Assembly: GCF_032925565.1 (NCBI RefSeq)
Contig: NZ_CP136708.1
Coordinates: forward strand, 3,410,001-3,474,000
Reading direction: 5' to 3'
Source of the DNA: Alteromonas sp. CI.11.F.A3
Lineage (GTDB): Bacteria; Pseudomonadota; Gammaproteobacteria; Enterobacterales; Alteromonadaceae
DNA: 64,000 bases
The notes beneath the pieces were generated by a model that did no database searches, was not told the origin of the DNA, and saw only the letters and a list, made by a program, of their open reading frames with translations. A program made the translations under genes and the position numbers. The first letter of the stretch is position 1; each line of letters begins with the position of its first letter. This document shows positions 46,883 through 56,625 of this stretch, piece by piece.

Positions 46883-47921
46883 AAACCCTCTCAATAGTTG
46901 ATTGGTAGAAATAACTGGCGCTAATAAATAAGTGGCTATCGTAAATAACTAAACTTGCCTTACAACAAGAAGCTGACAGTAGTCTATGTGAGACTGACCA
47001 CATTGGCTATGTTAAATCGACCAAGCTAAGTTTGGGCTAGATCAGGTGCCGGTTTTCACACCAGCGCATTGTTAAAATTAATACTATTGACTAATTTACA
47101 CGTTTTAACGTGAACATTGGCGAAGATGTCACTGACAACGCTTTTTTAATAGCTAACGCTTGAAGGCTTATCAACTTAGTTTATGAAATAAGCCAATTTA
47201 GTGTAATGACAATTTCATTACGGCTAGATTGCGCTTTTAAGACAGTCTATCGGTCGATTACACCTAAGTTGCCGTAGAAGCTACACCACACAAAATGTAA
47301 AATTTATGTAAACCTTTCATTTCTTACTGTTATATCGTTGAAAAAGTAACTGATAGTCGACGAATTAACACACAAGATATTTTTTGTCCAACAGATCTAT
47401 TAAGATCTTAACTAGAGATCTAGCATAAACAAGTAAATCATTGATATAATTCTGTTTTTAGTAAAAACAGGTTAGTGGAGCTTACGATCATGACCACGAT
47501 GATCTTACCAATTTATCCTCAAGTTAATAACTATCAACATAGTTATCCACAGAATTAGTGGATAAGTAGCTCTACCCCAGCAATTACGCCCTATGCTGGG
47601 TAACCCCTTCCTAATTATGTAAGTGAAGACTAACCTTGAGATACTAAGCCGTAGGTTACATATTTATTAAACACTGTACACAATACCAGTATACAAAACA
47701 TTTTTTATTCTATTTTATTATATAGGTTTCGTATTTTGCTACTCCAAAAAACGAGTCGCTGTTCGTTAATATTCACTCCTTCGATAATACAGTTAAATAC
47801 GGCGATACGAATACTCGCTCAGTAATTAAGCATCACTTTCTTGGTTTTGGTGCAAATTTGAGCACAAAACCCCTGAAAAGCTATTTTTTGACCACTTAGC
47901 ATAAAAAATTGATTAAGGTTG
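46883..47921. other. One-kilobase gene-free region with palindromes and an origin-like element
   Basis: No convincing ORF in either strand over about 1 kb, unusual in this gene-dense window. Notable inverted repeats are CACGTT-TT-AACGTG at 47099-47112 and GTAATGA/TCATTAC at 47203-47221. CTGTTTTTA/TAAAAACAG lies at 47452-47470, and CCCAGCA/TGCTGGG at 47576-47600. The central part, described separately, has clustered GATC and DnaA-box-like sites. The right end, 47640-47740, is very AT-rich. Confidence 0.75.
47394..47565. other. oriC-like element: GATCT-initiated AT-rich repeats plus DnaA-box-like sites
   Basis: Three GATCT-initiated AT-rich units start at 47394, 47404 and 47417, resembling the AT-rich 13-mers (GATCTNTTNTTTT) of gammaproteobacterial oriC. 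Two more GATC sites lie at 47486 and 47501, forming GATCAT-N7-ATGATC. DnaA-box-like 9-mers are TTATCCTCA (47513-47521), the consensus TTATCCACA (47543-47551), and inverted TTATCCACT (47557-47565). Five GATC sites occur in 111 bases, against about one in 256 expected. Neither dnaA nor mnmG/mioC is in the window, so this may be the true origin, a DnaA-titrating or reactivating site, or chance. Confidence 0.5.
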
Positions 47922-47950
47922 TTGACAGAAACCCAGATGCTCTTTAATAT
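47922..47950 (+). promoter_or_regulatory. Strong sigma-70 promoter of the tRNA-Asn genes
   Basis: A consensus -35 TTGACA (47922-47927), a 17-base spacer and -10 TAATAT (47945-47950) are followed by a GC-rich discriminator (CCGCCCC). That discriminator is a hallmark of stringently controlled stable-RNA promoters. The first tRNA begins 22 bases after the -10. Confidence 0.88.
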
Positions 47951-47971
47951 TCCGCCCCGTTGAAAAGCAGG

Positions 47972-48048
47972 TCCCCTTTAGCTCAGTTGGTTAGAGCGAC
48001 GGACTGTTAATCCGCAGGTCCCCCGTTCGAATCGGGGAAGGGGAGCCA
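47972..48048 (+). tRNA. tRNA-Asn (GTT anticodon), copy 1
   Basis: 77 bases including an encoded CCA end. The acceptor stem is TCCCCTT/AAGGGGA, the D-arm is GCTCAGTTGGTTAGAGC, the anticodon loop CTGTTAA carries GTT, and the T-arm is CCCCG-TTCGAAT-CGGGG. All stems pair. Confidence 0.98.
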
Positions 48049-48076
48049 ACTTTTCATCGACAACTTTAAGTGCAAT

Positions 48077-48153
48077 TCCCCCTTAGCTCAGTTGGTTAGA
48101 GCGACGGACTGTTAATCCGCAGGTCCCCCGTTCGAATCGGGGAGGGGGAGCCA
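48077..48153 (+). tRNA. tRNA-Asn (GTT anticodon), copy 2
   Basis: 77 bases with encoded CCA, 28 bases after copy 1. It is identical to copy 1 except for a compensatory change in the acceptor stem (TCCCCCT/AGGGGGA). It is presumably on the same precursor transcript. Confidence 0.98.
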
Positions 48154-48366
48154 CTTGGTTGGCTCATTACCGCTTTATACTCCTTCTATTATCTCATACG
48201 TTTTTTTCTTCCCGAAATAGCTTATATATTCATTAAATAACCCTAATTCAATCAAGTTGTTAATCTGCGCCTAAAAAGCGATAATAGACAAATTATTCCT
48301 GTTTCAATTTCGAGTACGGCCATTATGCCGAGACTCAACTAATTCCTCGTAGGAATTGCGATTTTC

Positions 48367-48948
48367 ATGACTGAATTTTTATTACTATTAATTGGTACCG
48401 TATTAGTTAATAACTTCGTGCTGGTGAAGTTTCTTGGCTTATGCCCTTTTATGGGTGTGTCGAGCAAACTCGAAACCGCCATGGGCATGTCTATGGCCAC
48501 CACGTTTGTGTTAACGCTAGCCTCGGCCACAAGCTACTTAGTAGAGACTTATCTACTTGCGCCCTTAGGTATTGGCTACTTACGAACATTGGCGTTTATT
48601 TTAGTGATTGCTGTTGTGGTTCAGTTCACCGAGATGGTGGTGCATAAAACCAGCCCTACCCTTTACCGCTTATTAGGTATTTTCCTTCCTCTTATTACCA
48701 CCAATTGCGCTGTGCTTGGTGTTGCTTTGCTGAACCTTACCGAGCAGCATAACTTCATGGAAAGCCTTATTTATGGCTTTGGGGCGGCTGTGGGGTTTTC
48801 CTTAGTGCTTGTTCTATTTGCGGCCATGCGAGAACGTTTAGCTGCTGCCGATGTGCCTGTTTCATTTAAAGGGGCATCGATTGCAATGATAACGGCGGGT
48901 CTTATGTCATTGGCATTTATGGGCTTTAGCGGTTTGGTGAAAGTATAA
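48367..48948 (+). CDS. rnfA: Electron transport complex subunit RnfA
   Basis: 193 residues, six transmembrane helices. The opening, [28 protein letters not shown], is nearly invariant in RnfA/RsxA, and the mid-protein [20 protein letters not shown] matches as well. It is a membrane core subunit that, with RnfE, holds an iron-sulfur centre in the membrane (family knowledge). It is the first of six co-oriented rnf genes; rnfB begins at its last base (TAATG). Confidence 0.97.
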   Translation: MTEFLLLLIGTVLVNNFVLVKFLGLCPFMGVSSKLETAMGMSMATTFVLTLASATSYLVETYLLAPLGIGYLRTLAFILVIAVVVQFTEMVVHKTSPTLYRLLGIFLPLITTNCAVLGVALLNLTEQHNFMESLIYGFGAAVGFSLVLVLFAAMRERLAAADVPVSFKGASIAMITAGLMSLAFMGFSGLVKV

Positions 48949-49517
48949 TGACCATGACATACGCCATCATCGCATTAGGCGCGCTTGCGCTTCTCTTCGG
49001 TTTAATTTTAGGTTATGCCAGTATTCGATTTAAGGTGGAAGGCGACCCATTGGTTGATCAAATCGATGAAATATTGCCCCAAACTCAATGTGGACAATGT
49101 GGCTACCCTGGTTGCAAACCCTATGCAGAAGCCATTGCTAATGGTGATGAAATTAATAAATGCCCCCCAGGTGGTGAGTCGACCATAAAAAAACTTGCCG
49201 ATTTGATGGGGGTAGAACCAAAACCTCTCGATGCGGCTCACGGCGAAGAAGATACGAAAAAAGTCGCCTTCATTCGAGAAGACGAATGTATTGGTTGTAC
49301 CAAGTGTATTCAAGCATGCCCCGTTGACGCCATATTAGGTGCAGCAAAGCATATGCATACAGTGATTGTCGAAGAATGTACGGGCTGCGATTTATGTGTA
49401 GATCCCTGCCCAGTAGACTGTATCGATATGGTGCCTGTTACACCAACCACAGCAACATGGAAGTGGGATTTTTCCTCATCACCTAAAGGTGACATTCCAA
49501 TTAAAATGGTGTCGTAA
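48948..49517 (+). CDS. rnfB: Electron transport complex subunit RnfB (iron-sulfur protein)
   Basis: 189 residues. An N-terminal membrane anchor (about 5-26) is followed by a [4Fe-4S] domain with [16 protein letters not shown] (about 46-61, further Cys at about 71). Two ferredoxin-type clusters follow: [16 protein letters not shown] and [16 protein letters not shown]. An alternative start three codons on (ATGACC) is possible. It passes electrons between a soluble donor and RnfC/RnfD. It is part of rnfABCDGE, overlapping rnfA by one base. Confidence 0.97.
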   Translation: MTMTYAIIALGALALLFGLILGYASIRFKVEGDPLVDQIDEILPQTQCGQCGYPGCKPYAEAIANGDEINKCPPGGESTIKKLADLMGVEPKPLDAAHGEEDTKKVAFIREDECIGCTKCIQACPVDAILGAAKHMHTVIVEECTGCDLCVDPCPVDCIDMVPVTPTTATWKWDFSSSPKGDIPIKMVS

Positions 49518-49520
49518 GCG

Positions 49521-52130
49521 TTGAACTACCCAGATTTTGATAACATTATTGAACGCCTAAATTCAGGGAAACTCTTTTCGTTCCCAGGCGGCGTGCACCC
49601 TGATGATAAAAAGAGACTGTCGAACAAGGCCGCTATTGTGCAGCCAACAATGCCAGATCTGCTTACATTGCCCATACGTCAACATGTAGGTTCAGAAGGT
49701 ATATGCTGCGTTAATGTAGGTGACTATGTTTATAAAGGCCAAGCGCTATCTAATGCTACAACACCCTATGCTGTGCCAGTGCATGCGCCCACCTCGGGGC
49801 ATATCGTTGCTATAGCACCTCACGTGGTTGCTCATCCTAGTGGTCTTACGGAAATGTGCGTTAGCATTAAGCCCGATGATAAAGAGACGTGGGGCGAGCT
49901 ATCACCTTTAGCTGATTATACTGCGGTAGATAAAAATACGATTGTAGATGCCATCTGCCAAGCCGGCATTTCTGGCATGGGAGGCGCAGGCTTTCCTACC
50001 CATATTAAAACCGCCACCAGTAAGCCCGTTGAGTTTTTAGTGCTAAACGGCGTTGAGTGCGAACCTTACATTACTGCAGATGATCGCCTTATGCGCGAAC
50101 ACGCGTGGCAGATTCGCCAAGGCTTAGACATTTTAGCGCATATCATTGAGCCTAAAGCGATTGTTATTGCTGTTGAAGATAACAAGCCAGAAGCAATTCA
50201 AGCACTTAACATTGCCTGCCAAGATAAAGACGCCTATCGGGTAGTGCCCATTGAAACAAAATACCCTGCTGGCGGTGAGAAACAATTAATTCAAGTTATC
50301 ACAGGCCGCGAAGTACCCCGTAATGGTCTACCGGCAGACATTGGCGTCATGATGTTTAACGTTGGGACCTGCTTTGCCATTGCCGACGCTATTTTACATG
50401 GCAAGCCACTTATTGAACGTATTGTCACAGTAACCGGCGATGCCGTTGCTAAGCCTGCCAATTTTCGCACGCTACTTGGCACACCGGTAAAGCATTTGCT
50501 CGACGAAGCCAATTACCAAGTTAAAAAGCAAACGTCCCCAAAAGTGATTATGGGTGGCCCCATGATGGGCTTTGCCTTAGCAGATGCCACCATACCCGTG
50601 GTAAAAACCACAAACTGCTTACTAGTACCTAGTAAAAAAGAATTAGTAGACGATAACGCCGAACGCCCGTGTATTCGTTGTAGTGCGTGTGCTGACGCAT
50701 GCCCTGCCTCGTTGTTACCACAACAAATGTTTTGGCACGCCAAAGCGAAAGAATACGACAAAGCTGAAGAGTATGACCTTTTCGACTGTATTGAATGCGG
50801 CGCGTGCGCTTATGTATGCCCTAGTGAAATACCTTTGGTGCATTATTATCGCCAAGCTAAATCAGAAATTCGATTACAACGAGACGAAAAGAACAAAGCG
50901 GAAAAAGCGAAACAACGTTTTGAAGCACGAAATGAGCGCCTAGAACGAGAAAAAGAAGAGCGTGAAGCGAAACACCGCCGCGCTAAAGAAGCACGACTCG
51001 CCGCGAAGAGTAATGCTAATAGCGGATCTACATCGACGGCTCCTTCCACAGAGCAAAATAGCTCTAAAGATAAAGTCGCGGCTGCATTAGCCCGAGCCAA
51101 AGCGAAAAAAGCCGCCCTCCAGAGCGCTAATTCTGACGAAACAAGCGTGGCTGACGCAAAACCTGCATCCCCAAGTACCACAGCTAGCGCAGGTACTTCC
51201 GCAAGCTCACCTGCTGATGATAAAAAAGCCCAGGTAGCCGCCGCCATAGCACGAGCTAAGGCGAAAAAGGCTCAGAAGCTTAGCGAATCAACAGCTGATG
51301 CCCCTAAAGCTACTGTCGATTTATCTAAATCTCAAATGACAGCGCAGGTAGAACAACACGCCCCTGAACGCCCAATTGACACCAAAAGCGAAAATACAAA
51401 TACGCCTGCCGACGACAAGAAAGCACAAGTTGCCGCTGCTATAGCGCGAGCAAAAGCGAAAAAAGCAGCTCGTCAACTACAAGGTGAAAGTAGCACCGAG
51501 GTAGTTGCAAACGAATTACCACAAAGTCAGCCAAAAGAAGACGGTTCTGACACAGCTTCATCAACGCAGTCGCAAGATGAGAAAAAAGCCCGGGTAGCCG
51601 CAGCAATTGCTAAAGCGAAAGCTAAAAAAGCAGAATTACAAAAACAGCAGAAGCGTGGCGATTTAGAAACACCTAAAATAGCCTCAACAGATGCTGAAGC
51701 TACTATTGAGCCCAAGGCTGACCTTATCAATACACAAAGCGAAAAGCCGCTTGATAAGCTAAGCAGTAGCGCTGACAGGGTTGAAAAAGAAGCAAACAGC
51801 GAAACCAGTAGCAACGCTGATGACAAGAAAGCCCGAATAGCCGCGGCGGTAGCTAAGGCAAAAGCGAAAAAACGGTTAGCTGAATCTCAGAATCCTCAAG
51901 CAGACGACGTGGCCACTGCTAATCAAAATATTGAGGCTGAGCAACAAAAGGTAACAGAGAACGCAGAGCCATCTGCACCTACCCACGAGGCCAAGCAAAG
52001 CGCTCCACAGTCAGTAACATCTGAAGAGGCAAACAGTCCTGCCCTTGAGAAAAAGCGCCGTATTGCCGCAGCGGTCGCTAAGGCTAAAGCTAAAAAAGCA
52101 GCTGCAGAAAGTGAGAACAATCAATCATGA
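49521..52130 (+). CDS. rnfC: Electron transport complex subunit RnfC with a long repeat-bearing C-terminal extension
   Basis: 869 residues starting with TTG three bases after rnfB. The core (about 1-440) has a flavin/NADH-binding region ([22 protein letters not shown]) and two [4Fe-4S] motifs, [17 protein letters not shown] and [16 protein letters not shown]. Beyond about 450 the protein is a Lys/Ala/Glu-rich coiled extension with six copies of a [21 protein letters not shown] unit. Enterobacterial RsxC has similar but shorter tails. The protein is about 130 residues longer than E. coli RsxC (740). The tail is probably a disordered or helical spacer. Confidence 0.95.
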   Translation: MNYPDFDNIIERLNSGKLFSFPGGVHPDDKKRLSNKAAIVQPTMPDLLTLPIRQHVGSEGICCVNVGDYVYKGQALSNATTPYAVPVHAPTSGHIVAIAPHVVAHPSGLTEMCVSIKPDDKETWGELSPLADYTAVDKNTIVDAICQAGISGMGGAGFPTHIKTATSKPVEFLVLNGVECEPYITADDRLMREHAWQIRQGLDILAHIIEPKAIVIAVEDNKPEAIQALNIACQDKDAYRVVPIETKYPAGGEKQLIQVITGREVPRNGLPADIGVMMFNVGTCFAIADAILHGKPLIERIVTVTGDAVAKPANFRTLLGTPVKHLLDEANYQVKKQTSPKVIMGGPMMGFALADATIPVVKTTNCLLVPSKKELVDDNAERPCIRCSACADACPASLLPQQMFWHAKAKEYDKAEEYDLFDCIECGACAYVCPSEIPLVHYYRQAKSEIRLQRDEKNKAEKAKQRFEARNERLEREKEEREAKHRRAKEARLAAKSNANSGSTSTAPSTEQNSSKDKVAAALARAKAKKAALQSANSDETSVADAKPASPSTTASAGTSASSPADDKKAQVAAAIARAKAKKAQKLSESTADAPKATVDLSKSQMTAQVEQHAPERPIDTKSENTNTPADDKKAQVAAAIARAKAKKAARQLQGESSTEVVANELPQSQPKEDGSDTASSTQSQDEKKARVAAAIAKAKAKKAELQKQQKRGDLETPKIASTDAEATIEPKADLINTQSEKPLDKLSSSADRVEKEANSETSSNADDKKARIAAAVAKAKAKKRLAESQNPQADDVATANQNIEAEQQKVTENAEPSAPTHEAKQSAPQSVTSEEANSPALEKKRRIAAAVAKAKAKKAAAESENNQS
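51061..52111 (+). repeat. Six protein-level repeats in the RnfC C-terminal extension
   Basis: Units beginning at about 51061, 51211, 51409, 51573, 51817 and 52045 each encode a 17-20 residue Ala/Lys-rich helix such as [19 protein letters not shown]. They are separated by variable Ser/Thr/Glu-rich linkers of about 30-60 residues. The DNA is diverged between copies, so these are coding repeats rather than recent duplications. Confidence 0.9.
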
Positions 52131-53227
52131 AGTTAACCTTATCTAGTTCTCCCTATCAAAGAGTGAAGCGCGATACTGGCCAAGTTATGCGCTTAGTCAT
52201 TTACGCCATGGTGCCAGGAATTATTGCCCAAACCGTATTTTTTGGATGGGGTACACTCATTCAAGCCTTTTTAGCGGTAGCCAGTGCACTGGTTTTTGAA
52301 GGGGTTATTTTATGGTTACGTAAACGTCCTATCGAGCGTACGTTAACCGACTACTCTGCCATATTAACCGGCCTGCTAATTGCCATTAGTATTCCCCCTA
52401 CCCTGCCATGGTGGATGACGATTACAGGCGTATTTTTCGCCATTGCCGTCACCAAACAAGTGTACGGCGGTTTAGGGTTTAACATTTTCAATCCAGCGAT
52501 GATTGGCTATGTAGTGCTATTAATCTCGTTCCCTGCGGCCATGAGTTTATGGTTGCCACCCCAGCACCTAGCAAGCTTAACACCTAGCTTCTTAGACTCT
52601 GCAGCACTTATATTTACCGACTTTTCTACCACCGGCTACGATGTTACCCAGTTGCGTACTGTGGCTGGCGGGGTTGCAGACGGAGTAACAATGGCCACAC
52701 CGCTCGACACGTTGAAGACTGATTTAACCTTGGGCATTACTTACTCAGAATCATTGCTTAGACCTATTTTTTCCACTGGGCTATTTCAATCTGCCGGTGC
52801 AGGCTGGGGATGGGTAAGCTTAAGTTATCTACTTGGCGGCCTGTGGCTTGTACGATTAAAAGTGATTAGCTGGCACATTCCAGGCAGCATGCTGGCGTCT
52901 GTAGCGGCGTTTTCATTATTGCTTTATATGGTTGATGCCGATCATTATGCATCGCCGCTTTTTCATTTAATTAATGGCGCAGTGATAGTAGGTGCATTCT
53001 TTATTGCCACCGATCCGGTATCAGCTTCTACCACCCCCAAAGGGCGTATTATCTATGGCGCAGCCATTGGCTTTTGGGTGGTTATCATTCGAGTTTTCGG
53101 CGGTTACCCAGACGCCATTGCTTTTGCAGTCATTATCATGAACATGGTAGTGCCGCTGATTGATTACTATACCCGCCCCCGCACATACGGGCATCAGGTT
53201 ACCAAAAAAGCAAGGCGAGTAGAGTAA
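52127..53227 (+). CDS. rnfD: Electron transport complex subunit RnfD
   Basis: 366 residues, about ten membrane helices. The start overlaps the end of rnfC by four bases (ATGA). Family landmarks are [21 protein letters not shown] and the stretch [19 protein letters not shown] (about 183-201), where flavin is covalently attached to a threonine in RnfD homologues. [16 protein letters not shown] lies near the end. It forms the ion-conducting membrane core with RnfA and RnfE. Confidence 0.97.
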   Translation: MKLTLSSSPYQRVKRDTGQVMRLVIYAMVPGIIAQTVFFGWGTLIQAFLAVASALVFEGVILWLRKRPIERTLTDYSAILTGLLIAISIPPTLPWWMTITGVFFAIAVTKQVYGGLGFNIFNPAMIGYVVLLISFPAAMSLWLPPQHLASLTPSFLDSAALIFTDFSTTGYDVTQLRTVAGGVADGVTMATPLDTLKTDLTLGITYSESLLRPIFSTGLFQSAGAGWGWVSLSYLLGGLWLVRLKVISWHIPGSMLASVAAFSLLLYMVDADHYASPLFHLINGAVIVGAFFIATDPVSASTTPKGRIIYGAAIGFWVVIIRVFGGYPDAIAFAVIIMNMVVPLIDYYTRPRTYGHQVTKKARRVE

Positions 53228-53896
53228 ATGGTAAAAGAGACGCTAATAAAAAATGGTTTGATGTTAAGCGCGTTTGCGATAGTCGGTACTGCGCTCATCG
53301 CCCTTACCTACAACGGTACGGCCGATCGCATTGCACAACAACAAAAGCAAAAATTGCTTAGCATATTAAATGAAGTGGTGCCGCATGAGTTACATGACAA
53401 TGAGCTCTATGCCGATTGCACTTCAGTAGTAAGTTCGAATTTAGGTACGCAAGAGCCTCATACGGCCTATCGTGCACGGATAAACGGCGAACCGGCAGCC
53501 CTAGCCATTGAAGCTACAGCACCAGATGGTTATAGCGGTGATATTGCGCTAGTCATTGGGGTAGATACGCAAATGAATGTGCTAGGTGTTCGTGTGTTGG
53601 AACACAAAGAAACCCCAGGGTTGGGTGATAAAATTGAATTGGCAATCAGCGACTGGATAACCTCATTCACCGGAAAACACTTCTCGGTAAGTGCCCTACC
53701 AGTATGGCAAGTGAAGAAAGACGGCGGCGAGTTCGATCAATTCACTGGCGCTACAATAACGCCACGAGCAGTAGTGAGTGCTGTGAAAAATGCACTCCTG
53801 TATGTGCAAGACAATCAACAAACCTTATTTTCTGCCCCTAACTTGTGCGGTATCGAAAATGACCTATTACCAACTAATGAGGTGTTAAGCGAATGA
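53228..53896 (+). CDS. rnfG: Electron transport complex subunit RnfG
   Basis: 222 residues. A single N-terminal helix (about 9-29) anchors a periplasmic FMN-binding domain. The covalent flavin motif TGAT is in [15 protein letters not shown] (about 168-182), and [13 protein letters not shown] is conserved. It directly abuts rnfD and overlaps rnfE by four bases. It shuttles electrons on the periplasmic side. Confidence 0.97.
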   Translation: MVKETLIKNGLMLSAFAIVGTALIALTYNGTADRIAQQQKQKLLSILNEVVPHELHDNELYADCTSVVSSNLGTQEPHTAYRARINGEPAALAIEATAPDGYSGDIALVIGVDTQMNVLGVRVLEHKETPGLGDKIELAISDWITSFTGKHFSVSALPVWQVKKDGGEFDQFTGATITPRAVVSAVKNALLYVQDNQQTLFSAPNLCGIENDLLPTNEVLSE

Positions 53897-54585
53897 CAGA
53901 TTATCGCGACCTTACCCTCCAAGGTATTTGGAAGAACAACCCTGCGCTAGTTCAACTTCTCGGCCTATGCCCGTTGCTAGCGGTTACTGCCACCTTCATC
54001 AATGGATTAGGATTAGGCTTAGCCACTACCCTTGTATTAATTGGCAGCAACGTCACCGTTTCATTGGTGCGAAATATCGTTCGTAACGAAATTCGAATTC
54101 CCGTATTTGTTATGATTATTGCCGCCTTCGTGACGATAGTACAGCTGCTCATGAACGCCTTTACCTACGAGTTATACCTTGCGTTGGGTATCTTCATCCC
54201 GTTAATTGTTACCAACTGCGCCATCATCGGTAGAGCGGAAGCCTTTGCCTCTAAAAACAGTGCTGGCGCATCAGCCTACGATGGCCTAGTGATGGGCTTA
54301 GGATTCACCTTCGTACTTGTAGTGCTTGGTGGTATGCGCGAAATTTTAGGGAATGGAACTTTGTTCGTGGGTGCCGACAGACTATTTGGAAGCATTGCGA
54401 GTAATTGGACACTCACCTTATTTGAAACCGACTCCCCTTTCTTATTGGCCATATTGCCACCCGGTGCGTTTTTAGGCATGGGCCTTCTAATTGCCTTTAA
54501 GAACATGATTGATGCTCGAATTGCTGCCCGGGAGACCACAGTAAAAGAAAAGGCCACTCGCGCACGGGTTACCGCTGAAGCATAA
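53893..54585 (+). CDS. rnfE: Electron transport complex subunit RnfE
   Basis: 230 residues, six membrane helices, paralogous to RnfA. The N-terminal [17 protein letters not shown] and mid [21 protein letters not shown] are RnfE signatures. The C-terminus is a basic cytosolic tail. It closes the rnf operon. The 90 bases before nth contain a small CTAGCGG direct repeat, but no clear terminator, so nth may be co-transcribed. Confidence 0.97.
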   Translation: MTDYRDLTLQGIWKNNPALVQLLGLCPLLAVTATFINGLGLGLATTLVLIGSNVTVSLVRNIVRNEIRIPVFVMIIAAFVTIVQLLMNAFTYELYLALGIFIPLIVTNCAIIGRAEAFASKNSAGASAYDGLVMGLGFTFVLVVLGGMREILGNGTLFVGADRLFGSIASNWTLTLFETDSPFLLAILPPGAFLGMGLLIAFKNMIDARIAARETTVKEKATRARVTAEA

Positions 54586-54675
54586 CGAAATCTAAGTGGT
54601 TAGTAGCTAGCGGCTAGCGGCTAGTGAAAAAGAAAATCACCAAGCCCGAGTGGAAAAAGAATAAGCGAAGTAAAC

Positions 54676-55317
54676 ATGAATAATACAAAAAGACGTGAAA
54701 TCTTAACCCGACTTCGGGATGCTAACCCTCACCCTACCACTGAGCTTAATTTCTCCACGCCCTTTGAGTTGTTGGTCGCGGTCACCTTGTCAGCGCAATC
54801 AACCGATGTAGGCGTAAACAAAGCCACAGATAAATTATTTCCAATTGCGAATACCGCACAGTCCATATCTGCGCTTGGTGAAGATGGGCTAAAAGAATAT
54901 ATAAAAACCATTGGCTTGTTTAACTCAAAAGCCAAAAATGTACACCGACTAAGTGAAATCTTAGTTGAAAAGTACGATGGCGAAGTACCCGAAAGCCGCG
55001 AAGCCTTAGAAGCCCTCCCTGGCGTTGGCCGTAAAACAGCTAACGTAGTACTTAATACCGCATTTGGCTGGCCTACGATTGCTGTAGACACCCATATTTA
55101 CCGCGTAAGCAACCGCACTAAACTTGCTATGGGTAAAACCGTTGAGAAAGTGGAAGAGAAGCTTCTAAAAGTTGTACCAGCAGAGTTCAAAGTCGATGTT
55201 CACCACTGGTTGATTCTACACGGCCGCTATACCTGCATTGCCCGCAAACCTCGTTGTGGAAGCTGCATTATTGAAGACTTGTGTGAGTTTAAGGATAAGA
55301 CTGAGTATGCTGAATAG
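54676..55317 (+). CDS. nth: Endonuclease III (Nth), DNA glycosylase/AP lyase
   Basis: 213 residues (E. coli 211). The helix-hairpin-helix is LPGVGRKTANVVLNTAFG (about 114-131), containing the catalytic lysine; the catalytic Asp lies in AVDTHIYRVSNR (about 136-147). The C-terminal [4Fe-4S] loop is Cys-x6-Cys-x2-Cys-x5-Cys in CIARKPRCGSCIIEDLC. It removes oxidised pyrimidines. Adjacent to rnf as in E. coli (rsx-nth), which supports the operon assignment. Confidence 0.98.
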   Translation: MNNTKRREILTRLRDANPHPTTELNFSTPFELLVAVTLSAQSTDVGVNKATDKLFPIANTAQSISALGEDGLKEYIKTIGLFNSKAKNVHRLSEILVEKYDGEVPESREALEALPGVGRKTANVVLNTAFGWPTIAVDTHIYRVSNRTKLAMGKTVEKVEEKLLKVVPAEFKVDVHHWLILHGRYTCIARKPRCGSCIIEDLCEFKDKTEYAE

Positions 55318-55557
55318 CTAAAACAAGGTGCTTAACCTGCTAGCGTCAGCTAACTAAGAGCTAGCTGGCCCCCTTGCGAAGAGTCTCTTGCCAAAAGCGT
55401 CTATCACAATACTACCTACCTGTTAGAAAATTCCCCGTCTGAATAGTGTTACTAGTCAACGCCTTAGATTCCGATTAAACTCCTATCTAAAACTAAAAGT
55501 CTGCACATCGTTGTAAGCCAATATAGAAATCATTAGGAATTATTTATCATCGTTTTA

Positions 55558-56478
55558 TTGATTACTGCTGTTATTGTAGGATTGATGATTATTTTATCGA
55601 CTAAGCGGCGTCGTATGCTATTGAGTCGATTAATCTTTGATTTTGTTAATCGTACAGAAGCTAAGTTAGCAAGATTGTATTGTGGCAGTCGCTCAATTGA
55701 TGGGCTTGAGGTGTTCTATCATAGCAATACAAAACATTTCTCTAATGATAAGCCTGTACTGGTGCTCTTACACGGTTTCAGTGCTGATAAGTATGTGTGG
55801 AATCGTTTTGCCAAAAGATTCTCTTCTCAATATCACCTAGTTATTCCTGACCTTAAAGGCCATGGCCAAACTGCTTACCACCCCGATGATGATTATTCTG
55901 TTCCCAGCCAATGCCAGATGTTATTGGCACTATTAGATCAATTAAACATTAAGCACTTCAGCATAGTGGGTAATTCTATGGGCGGAATGATGGCGGCTAA
56001 ACTATTTGATGAAATGCCTAAGCGAATTGAAAAAGCAGTATTGATCGACCCAGCAGGCGCTAAGTCACCATTTGCTCAGAATATGATAGACAATAAATTT
56101 AACCCTTTCGACCATGAAGTTGAACAGGATTTTTTTGAATTCTATGATTTAATCATGGCTAAACCACCATTTATCCCAAAGTTTATTTTGCGCGCACTCG
56201 CATGGGAATATATTAATAAGCGAGCGCAATATACCCACATGTTCCATCAATTTTTCAACTTGCGGGATTTTTACTCTCGTGATTACCAATTCGATTATCC
56301 TGAGTCGATGCTGATATGGGGGCTTAACGATAAGCTGTTACCGGTAGACGATTTTACCCACTGGAAATTGATGCTCAATTCAAACACACTTATTTATGAA
56401 GATCTTGGCCATATGCCTATGGTGGAAGATGTGAAACGTGTATCTAAAGATATTTTAAGCTTTTTAAATAAACATTAA
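55558..56478 (+). CDS. Membrane-anchored alpha/beta hydrolase; start uncertain
   Basis: 306 residues from a TTG at 55558. An N-terminal hydrophobic helix (about 1-14) is followed by a basic cluster STKRRR. The hydrolase fold shows HGF (about 74), the nucleophile elbow GNSMGG (Ser about 139), GLNDKLLPVDDF (acid), and DLGHMPMVED (His about 283). Only one Shine-Dalgarno-like AGGA lies near, at 55535-55538. It is 19 bases from this TTG but seven from an in-frame ATC (55546), while an ATG at 55585 gives a shorter form. Substrate is unknown: lipase, esterase or hydrolase. Confidence 0.82.
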   Translation: MITAVIVGLMIILSTKRRRMLLSRLIFDFVNRTEAKLARLYCGSRSIDGLEVFYHSNTKHFSNDKPVLVLLHGFSADKYVWNRFAKRFSSQYHLVIPDLKGHGQTAYHPDDDYSVPSQCQMLLALLDQLNIKHFSIVGNSMGGMMAAKLFDEMPKRIEKAVLIDPAGAKSPFAQNMIDNKFNPFDHEVEQDFFEFYDLIMAKPPFIPKFILRALAWEYINKRAQYTHMFHQFFNLRDFYSRDYQFDYPESMLIWGLNDKLLPVDDFTHWKLMLNSNTLIYEDLGHMPMVEDVKRVSKDILSFLNKH

Positions 56479-56556
56479 ATAAGCAATAAAAAGGTTAGTA
56501 AAAGATAGCTTATTTGCAACGAATGCCTAGCCAAGTTAACGGCATTTAAAAAGTAA

Positions 56557-56590
56557 AAAGCCCTAATACTAAAACAGTATGTAGGGCTTT
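56557..56590. terminator. Bidirectional terminator between convergent hydrolase and S9 peptidase genes
   Basis: AAAGCCCT-ATACT pairs with AGTAT-AGGGCTTT; it is T-rich on the plus side and TTTTTACTTTTT follows on the minus strand, so it can end both transcripts. Confidence 0.85.
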
Positions 56591-56625
56591 GATTTTTAGG
56601 TTTTACTTCTAAAGAAAACTAATCT

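Noticed and set aside
46883-47390. Search for a small protein gene in the 1-kb gap
   Set aside because: No ORF with a Shine-Dalgarno and more than about 25 codons in a plausible frame was found.
51061-52111. Repeats in rnfC considered as CRISPR or tandem DNA repeats
   Set aside because: Spacing is irregular, DNA copies are diverged, and the frame is preserved; they are protein repeats.
54586-54675. CTAGCGGCTAGCGGCTAG repeat between rnfE and nth considered as a terminator or element
   Set aside because: No stable stem with a T-run; it is a short direct repeat only.
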